Shown piece by piece: positions 15,701-21,987 of a DNA stretch of 29,490 nt. The stretch's first letter is position 1. Each line of letters starts with the position of its first letter. Source of the stretch: Capsulimonas sp039928515 (GTDB taxonomy: Bacteria; Armatimonadota; Armatimonadia; Armatimonadales; Capsulimonadaceae); assembly GCF_039928515.1 (NCBI RefSeq), contig NZ_JBDSSZ010000272.1; one strand, written 5' to 3'. The notes under the pieces are model-generated. The model ran no database searches. It saw only the letters and a program-made list of their open reading frames with translations, and was not told the DNA's origin. Position numbers and translations under genes: made by a program.

Positions 15701-16614
15701 GCCTGATGGCGATCGCCGACGGCGGCCCGATGCAGTTCTCCGCGCTGCCATACACGGACGAGCAGATGGACGTTCCCTACCGTGTCGATCTGCCTGCGCG
15801 GACCGCGACCGTTGTGTGCCTGGCGGCGAAGACCCTCGGCGTCGGCTCCAACAGCTGCGGTCCGACCCCGCTGCCGCAGTACCGAGTCTCGTCTGACCCG
15901 ACCGCTTTCTCCTATGTGCTGCGCCTCATGCCCGCCGCATCGGACCCAGCCAAGGTGGCGCGCATGGGCGTTCCGCAGGACCGGCCGAAGCCCGTTCTCG
16001 CCGAGGTCGCTCCGAACGGCTCGGTTGTCCTCAAGGGAGACGGCGGTGCGATTGAATACTCTCTGGACGGCGCAACATGGACCCATTACATCGCGCCGCT
16101 CCCCATCACATCGGCGACTGTTCTTCAGGTCCGCAGCTCCCTGCCAAACGGCCAATCCGTCGCCGGGCAGTTTCCGCTGGAAACCATCGTCGTCCGCACC
16201 AAGTGGACCGCCACCGCCAGCGACTTTGAGCCTGGCGAAGGCGACCCCGCCCACCTGTTCGACGGCGACGCCGGCACGATCTGGCATAGCCGCTATAGCC
16301 CAACTCAAGCTCCCGCGCCGCACTGGGTGGTGGTGGATTTCAAGGATCCACAGCCCATCGCCGCCGTTCTGATCACCCCGCGCCCCGACGGCAGCAACGG
16401 CCGTCCCCGCGATTACGAGCTTTATCTGAGCGACAACGGAACCGACTGGGGCAATCCCGTCGCCAAAGGAAACATGCCCGATACGCCCGACCGGCAGCGA
16501 ATTAAGCTGTCGTCACCGCGCACCGCGCGGTATCTGAAGTTCGTGATCGTGAACGACCACTCCGGCCAGAACTTCGGATCGCTGGCGGAGATTGGGACTG
16601 AGGCGGCGAAGTAA
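12796..16614 (+). CDS. Secreted GH2 beta-galactosidase (LacZ type) with C-terminal discoidin/CBM32-like domain
   Basis: A 1272-residue exported protein with a signal peptide ending near AYA (20) and AAGGA six bases before the ATG. LacZ domains occur in order: sugar-binding (about 65-245), Ig-like (247-362), barrel (363-650), a second Ig-like domain, and the beta-galactosidase small-chain domain (about 770-1040). Catalytic residues are acid/base Glu488 in WSLGNE and nucleophile Glu554 in LCEYAHAM; likely metal/substrate residues Glu445 and His447 lie in VECHG. After the nucleophile the sequence is AHAMFNSMG where LacZ proteins normally have AHAMGN, a Gly-to-Phe change close to the active site. 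A short chitobiase-C-like segment (about 1075-1130) and an F5/8 type C domain (about 1135-1272) follow, which would bind galactose-type glycans. It is longer than E. coli LacZ because of these additions and because it is secreted, so it acts on polymer side chains rather than imported lactose. Confidence 0.92.
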   Translation: MKPTLLLLAACAVSPLAAYAADAPLPPEIENEQILGINKEPWHATLMPYADLKEALVAKRHQSSYARSLNGDWKFNWVRRPEFRPVDFYKTTYDVSHWKTISVPSNWQIQGYGTPIYTNFTYPFKPDWPRVMGEPPKDWTAYNERNPVGSYRRTFSVPAQWDGRKVFLTFDGVDSAFYLWVNGKKVGYSLNSRNAAEFNITPYLNRNAPNTLAVEVYQYSSGSYLEDQDMWRLSGIFRNVTLWSAPTVHLRDFKIVTDLDSQYKNAALKVAAKVHNYGSAPAAPRAVAVTLYDAAGKPVPGARAVVSMPAIAANGEANVSVSIPVTNPRKWTAETPNLYTTVIALQSGAAAQELISSKTGFREIEIKGRLFEINGVPIKLKGANRHENGPDTGHYVTEASMIRDIELLKQSNCNHDRTCHYTDDPRWYELCDQYGLYLVAEANVECHGYMGVLDREPRYEKAIVDRNVANVENMKNHPSVVIWSLGNECGGGSNFRSALATIKAIDPTRPTHYEPFGAGANNPAGIDSHMYTNPESTEQIAKDPSYTKPFYLCEYAHAMFNSMGSVGDYNDVFDKYPSLLGGAIWEWEDQGLWNRRDPKHQYLAYGGGFGDKPNDQYFIHKGVIFSDRTPKPHFPELKRAYQWIGMEAENLPGGKVKIKNKYSFTNLNKFVGTWTITEDGSRIGGGKLPTVNLKPGAEGTLQLPLVKLSPKPGATYLMNVAFALAKNELWAKAGYEVANAQFPILAAQEPAPQVAANTLEALKLTDTDDQIAVAGDGFAVNFDRTTGTLSSFKMAGVELLASDGGPKLHLWRQQHRNDDNWAARGWESAGLKHLKTRVLGMTAKQVAPGAVRIVSTVHYTGDDFSVTHTASYTVYGNGYITVDNAVSPQGRKITLARIGVRMLLNKSMDSLDYLARGPMENYSDRKRGSDIGRYASSVVDQMTPYSKPMDCGNHEDARWLMLGGAHFPSLMAIADGGPMQFSALPYTDEQMDVPYRVDLPARTATVVCLAAKTLGVGSNSCGPTPLPQYRVSSDPTAFSYVLRLMPAASDPAKVARMGVPQDRPKPVLAEVAPNGSVVLKGDGGAIEYSLDGATWTHYIAPLPITSATVLQVRSSLPNGQSVAGQFPLETIVVRTKWTATASDFEPGEGDPAHLFDGDAGTIWHSRYSPTQAPAPHWVVVDFKDPQPIAAVLITPRPDGSNGRPRDYELYLSDNGTDWGNPVAKGNMPDTPDRQRIKLSSPRTARYLKFVIVNDHSGQNFGSLAEIGTEAAK

Positions 16615-16634
16615 TCTCACCTCTCGCGCTAAAG

Positions 16635-16686
16635 TGGCCCCTTCGTCCCAATTCTCTGGTCCCCCAGAATTGGGGCGGAGGGGCCA
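16635..16686. repeat. GC-rich hairpin related to the palindromic element family
   Basis: TGGCCCC (16635-16641) pairs with GGGGCCA (16680-16686), and the stem continues inward through CCCAATTCT and AGAATTGGG with a few mismatches. The right half closely resembles the right arm of the 17758-17900 element (CCCCCAGAATTGGGG here, CCCCCAGGATTGGGG there). It lies 20 bases after the LacZ stop and may also act as a transcript-end hairpin, although no T-run follows. Confidence 0.65.
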
Positions 16687-16773
16687 TTTCCTGCATATCT
16701 CCTCGGGTATAATCAACCCACCACACCGCAATGACGCGATCCGTCGGCATACTCTCAAAGGAAGCTCCCGCCT

Positions 16774-17760
16774 ATGTTCGTCCGCGTCTTCGCATCCTCC
16801 ATCGCCCTTCTGACGCTTGCCGGAGCTTCGCTCCATGCGCAACCGTACACAAACCCCAACGGATTTTCATTGGAGCCGCCCGCGCATTGGACGTTATGGG
16901 AAGCGCCCGACCAGCTTTCAGTCCGCTGGAGCGATTCCGCCCAAAAGTCCCCGAACGGCAGCATCCTGGTGTCTGTGAAGAAGCTCAGTGGAGTTGTCGT
17001 GCCTTCCGAGGCATTGCCTCGTGAGGCGGCCGGGGTATTGGGGACGTTCAAGAAGACGATGAGTGGGTTTACGCTGGCGGCGACCGGTAAGACGATGCTC
17101 AGCGGCGTTCCGGCTTGGTATCTCAGCGCCACCTATCGCCTGACGCCCAAAGGCGCGGTTTGGAAGATCCGGCAGGTGATCGTGGTCCGGGGGCGGCTTG
17201 GCGCCACCGTGACATACGCCGCCCCGGCCGCCAGCTTCGCCAAGGCCCAACCGGTGTTTAGCAAGCTGCTCGCCAGTTTCCGTTTTGGAGCGGTGGAGCT
17301 TCCCACATATCGCAGCGACAAAGGCTATCAACTGACGCCCGCCACGGGCTGGACGGCGCAGCTGCCGCAAGTGATTGGTGGAGACATCCATTTTGTGGAG
17401 CCAGGGGTGCATGCGTATCCGGCGAACCTCGGCGTGCATGTCGCGGATGTCTCGCCGCCGATGACTATCGACGACCTGACCGCGCACCGCGCGCAGATCG
17501 AGGCCGGGCTCGCCAAGGAGGCGCAGTACGTCCCGCTGGAGAATGGGGTGGAGACGATTGCGGGTGAGAAGGCCTTGTTTATCATCGCACAGCTCAAGAA
17601 CCCGCAGATCGACACTCTTTTGCGGGTGCGCCTGGAGTTCGTCCCGCACGGCGCCAAGCTGTACCGATTTTCAGCGCTGTGTCCGGACGCCGATCATGCG
17701 CAGTATGAAGAGACATTCAAAGCGATGATCCAATCGGTGAAGTGGACGGACGCGAAATAG
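16774..17760 (+). CDS. Secreted protein with duplicated PsbP/DUF1795-like domain, paralogue A
   Basis: A 328-residue protein with a signal peptide ending at LHA (22). It contains an internal duplication: repeat 1 (about 30-172) opens with GFSLEPPAHW and repeat 2 (about 184-326) opens with GYQLTPATGW; both end in a helix plus a K/R-x-x-SFRF or QSVKW strand. This layout recalls the PsbP/Mog1/DUF1795 alpha-beta fold, in which small secreted proteins carry no catalytic motif. Function is unknown. A paralogue lies at 19093-20124 with an oxidoreductase gene between them on the other strand. AAAGGA precedes the start by 11 bases. Its TAG stop is the first three bases of a 143-bp palindromic element. 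Confidence 0.8.
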   Translation: MFVRVFASSIALLTLAGASLHAQPYTNPNGFSLEPPAHWTLWEAPDQLSVRWSDSAQKSPNGSILVSVKKLSGVVVPSEALPREAAGVLGTFKKTMSGFTLAATGKTMLSGVPAWYLSATYRLTPKGAVWKIRQVIVVRGRLGATVTYAAPAASFAKAQPVFSKLLASFRFGAVELPTYRSDKGYQLTPATGWTAQLPQVIGGDIHFVEPGVHAYPANLGVHVADVSPPMTIDDLTAHRAQIEAGLAKEAQYVPLENGVETIAGEKALFIIAQLKNPQIDTLLRVRLEFVPHGAKLYRFSALCPDADHAQYEETFKAMIQSVKWTDAK

Positions 17761-17900
17761 GATTCGGCCCCCAGCCCCCAATCCTGGGGGAAGAAGTTGT
17801 CGCGGGTTTAGTCCTTCTCTTATCCGGTTACCGGAAAAGAAACAACAAACGCCTACGCGAAACTCTTCCCCCAGGATTGGGGGCTGGGGGCCGAATCCTA
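17758..17900. repeat. 143-bp palindromic element with 37-bp perfect arms and TAG ends
   Basis: Bases 17758-17794 and 17864-17900 are perfect 37-bp inverted repeats starting TAGGATTCGGCCCCCAGCCC, separated by 69 bases. The centre holds a smaller palindrome (TCCGG-TTA-CCGGA) and further partial pairing (GTTGT with ACAAC), so the whole forms one long cruciform or RNA hairpin. The terminal TAG on each side is the stop codon of the adjoining gene: the plus-strand gene ending at 17760 and the minus-strand gene ending at 17898. No transposase is encoded. A non-autonomous mobile element (MITE/REP-like) or a bidirectional terminator are both possible. Confidence 0.85.
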
Positions 17901-18944
17901 CGCCCCCGGATCAATCCCCATCGTGATGGCTTTCCAGTGCGCCTGATCGTACGGACGAATTGCGTCTTCATCGCCTCGATGCGCCTTGCTGGCCCACTCG
18001 GCGTCGCTGATTAGTGCGCGGGCGAGGGCGACAGCTTCGGCGTGGCCGGTGGCGACGTAGTCGGAGGCGTTGTCCGGCGTGAGGAAATTGCCGGCGACCA
18101 GACGCGGCTTGTCCGAAAACTTCTTTACCCAATCGGGAAGCCAGATGTCCGTGCCGAAGTAACCGCGCCGGGATTCATGCCAGCAGCTGATATCCCACAC
18201 GTCCACGCCCGCAGTTTCCAGCGCGTGAAGAAATTCCGCAAGAGAGTCTGGAGTGACCGGGTTGTCGGCAGCGGCGGGATCGTCGGAGTGAACGCTGAAC
18301 CGATAGATCAGGGGAACATCGGGGCCGATCGCCTCGCGCACGGCTTTGGTCACGGCGGCGGGGAACGCTGTCAGTTCACCCCATTTGTCCGTGCGATGGT
18401 TGACATCGCCGCGCCAGAACTGATGCAGCAGATAGCTGTGCGCGCCGTGCAGCTCCACGAAGTCACAACCAGCTTCAATGCTGCGCCGCGCGCCGTCCGC
18501 AAAGTCCTGAATGGCCTGCTCGATCTCCGCTTCAGTCATCGCCCGCGCTGCATCAAAGTCGCCGCGCTTCCACTCGGACGACGACAGCGGCTGATGTCCC
18601 AGTAAGCTCTCGTGGCTGGAGGCGCCGCCATGAAAGAGCTGCGGTCCAAAGAGAGCGCCGTTCGCATGCGCCGCCTCCACGCATTCCCGCCATCCTTCGG
18701 TATAGCTGTCATCCGCAATTCCAACGGCGTTCGGCCATCCACGACCGTTCTGAGCCACAAACACGGCGGCTCCAACAATTGCGCCGATCCCGCCTGCTGC
18801 CCGCCGTCGATACCATTCAACGATCCACGGCGTAATATGTCCCGATTCCGTCGCCTGGTTCAATGTCATCGGCCCCATCACGATGCGATTGGGCGCCGTG
18901 ACGCCATGGGCGAGTGGAAAGGGCGTAAATAGGTTATCGTACAT
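17898..18944 (-). CDS. Old Yellow Enzyme-family FMN oxidoreductase (YqjM type)
   Basis: A 348-residue cytoplasmic flavoenzyme, with no signal peptide. It shows OYE motifs: LFTPFPLAHGVTAPNRIVMGPMT at the N-terminus (strand 1 of the barrel), PQLFHGG with the FMN-contacting Gln102, and VELHGAHSYLLHQF with His166 and His169. The H-x-x-H pair is the YqjM-type ligand-binding pair, in place of the His-Asn of yeast OYE. RTDKWGEL and GFL/NFLTPDNA near the phosphate-binding end also fit. The family reduces activated C=C bonds of enals, enones or nitro compounds using NAD(P)H; the natural substrate is unknown. AAGGA precedes the ATG by about ten bases. It is transcribed divergently from the secreted-protein paralogue at 19093, and its TAG stop lies inside the palindromic element. 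Confidence 0.9.
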   Translation of the reverse strand: MYDNLFTPFPLAHGVTAPNRIVMGPMTLNQATESGHITPWIVEWYRRRAAGGIGAIVGAAVFVAQNGRGWPNAVGIADDSYTEGWRECVEAAHANGALFGPQLFHGGASSHESLLGHQPLSSSEWKRGDFDAARAMTEAEIEQAIQDFADGARRSIEAGCDFVELHGAHSYLLHQFWRGDVNHRTDKWGELTAFPAAVTKAVREAIGPDVPLIYRFSVHSDDPAAADNPVTPDSLAEFLHALETAGVDVWDISCWHESRRGYFGTDIWLPDWVKKFSDKPRLVAGNFLTPDNASDYVATGHAEAVALARALISDAEWASKAHRGDEDAIRPYDQAHWKAITMGIDPGA

Positions 18945-19092
18945 TGGGTGGGTATCCTTGGCGTAGCTGTCTTAAAGATGCAACAGCGTAAGGATGGGTG
19001 AGGGTTCCGGAATAAATCTTCTCGATGATATCATCACGACGTTCACTTTGCCCAAGGTATACTCCTTCCATATCGTTCATCAAAGGATTTTC

Positions 19093-20124
19093 ATGCACTA
19101 CTTCGTTCGTGTCGCAGCACTCTGCGCCGTCGTCTCCATATTCGCGGCGACTGCGGCGTCCGCCGCTCCTTTTGTCAGTGTGAAGGGGTTTTCACTCGAT
19201 CCGCCGGCGCACTGGAAATTGAAGGATACTAAGGGAGATCTTGGATCTGTTTGGACACAGCCAGGGTCTCCGAAGCCTGCGACCTTGAGTGTTATCTCCA
19301 GGCGTGTTGTCGGGCTCCCAGAAGGGGAAGATGCTCTTTCCCGAGGGATGGAAATCCTGGTGACGACATACCAGAACTCTCTGCCGGGATACAAGCTAAT
19401 CACGCGTGGAGTGACCACACTGGGCGGCGAACGAGCGATATTTCTCGCTGCGACCGAGAGCGGGGTGGGAGGCAAGGGGCTCGTGAAGCTGCGCCAGGTA
19501 ATTACGGTGCACAATAATCTCATTTATGTTGTCACTTGCGGCGCGCCATCCCCAAGCTTCGCGAAGTTTCGTCCCGTATTCGATCATGCGCTGGAATCGT
19601 TCAGCTTCGCGACCTCGAACGGCGGGACTTTTACCAGTCCAGACGGCTATACGGTCGTTCCGCCCTCCGATTGGACCATAAAGCCTGCATCTAGCGGCGA
19701 GGATGCGCGTTTCGTGGAGCAGGGGGCGGCTGTCTTCGCGGCGAACATCGGCATACATGTTTCGCCGACTTCCGCCGGCGCCACGATCGAGCAGGTTTAT
19801 GATTTTCGTGATCAAATCAACACGGGACTTGCAAAAGAACTGCCCGGGTTTACGCTGGAAGGTGAAGGCCTGGAGCCTATTGGAGCGAACCAGGGATTGT
19901 ACATTATCGCCCCTGTCCAATTCCCATCCATTTCGACGCCTCTCTGGATGCGTACTGAGCTGCTGATCCACAACGACAAGGTTTACAAATTCACTTGCTT
20001 ATGTAAGCAGGGCGAGTACCCACGCTACGATAGCATTTTCAAGTCGGTGCTGCAGTCAATTCAATGGACAGAACCCGCCAAGACAAAAGCAGATGCGGCG
20101 CCTGCTGCAAAATCAGACAAATAG
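19093..20124 (+). CDS. Secreted protein with duplicated PsbP/DUF1795-like domain, paralogue B
   Basis: A 343-residue paralogue of the gene at 16774-17760. The ATG at 19093 is preferred over an in-frame upstream start at 18994 because AAAGGA lies five bases before it and a signal peptide (cleavage near ASA, residue 24) begins there. Two repeats open with GFSLDPPAHW and GYTVVPPSDW. KLRQVITVHNNLIYVVTCGAPS in this copy matches KIRQVIVVRGRLGATVTYAAPA in the other. The C-terminus carries an Ala/Lys-rich tail (TKADAAPAAKSDK). A TATACT at 19058-19063 could be its -10 box. No catalytic motif is seen and the function is unknown. Confidence 0.8.
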   Translation: MHYFVRVAALCAVVSIFAATAASAAPFVSVKGFSLDPPAHWKLKDTKGDLGSVWTQPGSPKPATLSVISRRVVGLPEGEDALSRGMEILVTTYQNSLPGYKLITRGVTTLGGERAIFLAATESGVGGKGLVKLRQVITVHNNLIYVVTCGAPSPSFAKFRPVFDHALESFSFATSNGGTFTSPDGYTVVPPSDWTIKPASSGEDARFVEQGAAVFAANIGIHVSPTSAGATIEQVYDFRDQINTGLAKELPGFTLEGEGLEPIGANQGLYIIAPVQFPSISTPLWMRTELLIHNDKVYKFTCLCKQGEYPRYDSIFKSVLQSIQWTEPAKTKADAAPAAKSDK

Positions 20125-20142
20125 CGCCAATCTGTTTCGGCT

Positions 20143-20185
20143 GACCAAAATAAAACAGCCGCCTCGCAATCGCGAGGCGGCTGTT
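20143..20185 (-). terminator. Strong terminator of the isocitrate dehydrogenase gene
   Basis: A 14-bp perfect stem (20154-20167 with 20172-20185, AACAGCCGCCTCGC) with a 4-base loop. On the minus strand it is followed by TTTTATTTT. It lies between convergent genes. Confidence 0.92.
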
Positions 20186-20203
20186 GCTGCTTGACGGGCT
20201 CTC

Positions 20204-21652
20204 TTATTTGAGGCCGATATTCGGGAAGCCGGGCTGGCCGTCGAAGGTGTAGAGGTTCTCGGTCTTGATGACGTCGAGACCGCCGCCGGTGACGCTGGTC
20301 AGCAGAGCGATGATCGCCGCATGGTCGATCGTGGCGCCTTCGGCCGCGAGGAAGCGGGCGCGGTAGTGGTCCACAACGAACGTCTCGGAGACGCCGCCGG
20401 GGTACACGCGGGCGCCGCGGTTGGTGATGACGCTGAGCTTCAGCGCGTCCGTGCCGAGGGTGGCCAGTTGGTCGCCCAGTTCGTTGGGCGTGCCGGCGCG
20501 GTAGTCCAGGAACACATCGACGCCCACGGCGACTTTCTCCTCGATCTTCGAGGGGCTGGCGACGGGGATCTTGAACGGTTCGGCGGCGGCGTTGTAGGAA
20601 ACAGCCTTGAGCGTTTCGGGCTTCTGGCCGAGGCGCGCGACGACGGCCTCCGCGAACTCACGGGTGCCGACCTTTTCCTTGGAGACGCCTTCCTTGAAGA
20701 TGTCGTAGGTGTGGACGCCGTCTTCGACGGTGCGCAGCCACGCGTTGTGGACCTTTTCGGCGATGTCGGCCTGGCCGATATGCACCAGCATCAAGATGGC
20801 GCCCAGCAGCAGACCCGACGGGTTGGCGAGGTTCTGTCCGGCTCGGCGCGGCGCGGAGCCGTGGATCGCTTCGAACATGGCGCCCTGCGCGCCGATATTC
20901 GCCGATCCGGCGAGGCCGACGGAGCCGGCGATCTGCGCGGCGACGTCGGAAAGAATGTCGCCGTAGAGGTTCGGCATGACGATCACGTCGAAGTTCTCGG
21001 GCGTGTCCGCCATCTTCGCGGCGCCGATGTCGACGATCCAGTGCTCGTTCTCGATCTCGGGATACTCGACCGCGATCTCGTCAAAGACCTTATGGAAGAG
21101 ACCGTCGGTCATCTTCATAATGTTGTCTTTGGAGAAACACGTGACTTTCTTACGGCCATTAAACTTCGCGTACTCGAAAGCGTAGCGCACGATCTTTTCG
21201 CAGCCGGGGCGGGAGATCAGCTTGAGGCACTGCACGACATCGTTGGTCTGGCGGTGCTCGATACCCGTGTAGGTGTCTTCCTCGTTCTCGCGGACGATGA
21301 CCACATCCATCACCGGATGCTTCGTCTTGATGAACGGGGCGTAGGAGACGCAGGGACGCACATTGGCGAAGAGGCCCAGCATGGTGCGCGCGGTCACGTT
21401 CAGGCTCTTGTAGCCGCCGCCCTGCGGCGTGGTGATCGGGGCCTTCAGAAAGACCTTGGTGCGGCGCAGGGATTCCCACGCGCTCGGCTCGATACCGGCC
21501 GGATTGCCGCGCAGGTAAACCTGCTCGCCGATCTCGACTTCCTCGATCTCCAGACGCGCACCGGCCGCTTCCAGGATGTGCAGGGTGGCGTCCATGATCT
21601 CAGGACCAATCCCGTCGCCTTTAGCGACCGTTATCGGAGTTTTCTCAGACAT
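20204..21652 (-). CDS. icd: Isocitrate dehydrogenase, Thermus-type with C-terminal extension
   Basis: A 482-residue cytoplasmic enzyme of the isocitrate/isopropylmalate dehydrogenase superfamily, which decarboxylates isocitrate to 2-oxoglutarate in the TCA cycle. Isocitrate-binding residues are in register with E. coli Icd: Ser83, Asn85 and Arg89 in KSLNVTAR, Arg99, Arg121, and Tyr128 in RENEEDTYTG. Lys175 (SKDNIMK) and metal ligands Asp232 and Asp236 (NLYGDILSD) are also kept. HGSAPRRAG marks the cofactor site; probably NADP, but this is less certain. A C-terminal extension of about 140 residues beyond the usual fold (from about 340) is the form seen in Thermus and Rickettsia enzymes. The ATG at 21652 is preferred over a longer frame from 21718, because GAGGA lies six bases before it. 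It is a housekeeping gene within an otherwise accessory region. Confidence 0.9.
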   Translation of the reverse strand: MSEKTPITVAKGDGIGPEIMDATLHILEAAGARLEIEEVEIGEQVYLRGNPAGIEPSAWESLRRTKVFLKAPITTPQGGGYKSLNVTARTMLGLFANVRPCVSYAPFIKTKHPVMDVVIVRENEEDTYTGIEHRQTNDVVQCLKLISRPGCEKIVRYAFEYAKFNGRKKVTCFSKDNIMKMTDGLFHKVFDEIAVEYPEIENEHWIVDIGAAKMADTPENFDVIVMPNLYGDILSDVAAQIAGSVGLAGSANIGAQGAMFEAIHGSAPRRAGQNLANPSGLLLGAILMLVHIGQADIAEKVHNAWLRTVEDGVHTYDIFKEGVSKEKVGTREFAEAVVARLGQKPETLKAVSYNAAAEPFKIPVASPSKIEEKVAVGVDVFLDYRAGTPNELGDQLATLGTDALKLSVITNRGARVYPGGVSETFVVDHYRARFLAAEGATIDHAAIIALLTSVTGGGLDVIKTENLYTFDGQPGFPNIGLK

Positions 21653-21719
21653 TGAATATCCTCGGGTTGAAAATTTTAGATGGCGGAGGCGGCTTTGCAG
21701 CGCCGTTTTGGCTCCCAAC

Positions 21720-21749
21720 AGTATAGCAAGAGGGGCAAGGGGTTGTCAA
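21720..21749 (-). promoter_or_regulatory. Sigma-70 promoter of isocitrate dehydrogenase
   Basis: On the minus strand, TTGACA (21749-21744) and TATACT (21725-21720) are separated by 18 bases. The leader to the ATG at 21652 is about 60 bases. Confidence 0.75.
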
Positions 21750-21790
21750 GCGATGAGGGACCTATTCCCCCGGCGCTTTAGCGCGCTTCC

Positions 21791-21980
21791 TCCTTTTTCC
21801 CAGCAAGCCGCTTCGCGGGGGAAAAGGGTGCTGATAACTCATATCCAGGCGAGTTTTATCGTGTCCTGAGAAGAATTTCTTACCCGAAAGCCTCCTCACA
21901 AAACACGGAACACTTGCCTGGATCACAGTTACGAACGCCCCCTTTCCCGCCCGGAGGGCCGAAGCCGGGAAAGGGGGAAG
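21791..21980. repeat. Second-type palindromic intergenic element (degenerate)
   Basis: Two GC-rich arms (about 21791-21828 and 21938-21978) are imperfect inverted copies. The right arm alone folds into a 12-bp perfect hairpin (CCCCCTTTCCCG, 21938-21949 with 21966-21977). Inside lies a perfect 8-bp inverted repeat, ATCCAGGC (21843-21850) with GCCTGGAT (21916-21923). The interior CGAAAGCC-CCT-ACAA pattern also occurs in the element at the right edge of the window, which points to a shared origin. It fills the gap between icd and the GH141-like gene. Confidence 0.55.
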
Positions 21981-21987
21981 CCGAAGT

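Noticed and set aside
17758..17900. An insertion sequence
   Set aside because: The inverted repeats are strong, but the 69-bp centre cannot encode a transposase, so it is listed as a palindromic repeat instead.
20321..21655. A 444-codon open frame on the plus strand opposite icd
   Set aside because: It is Val/Gly/Asp/Arg-rich without any motif and exactly mirrors the codons of isocitrate dehydrogenase, which is unambiguous.
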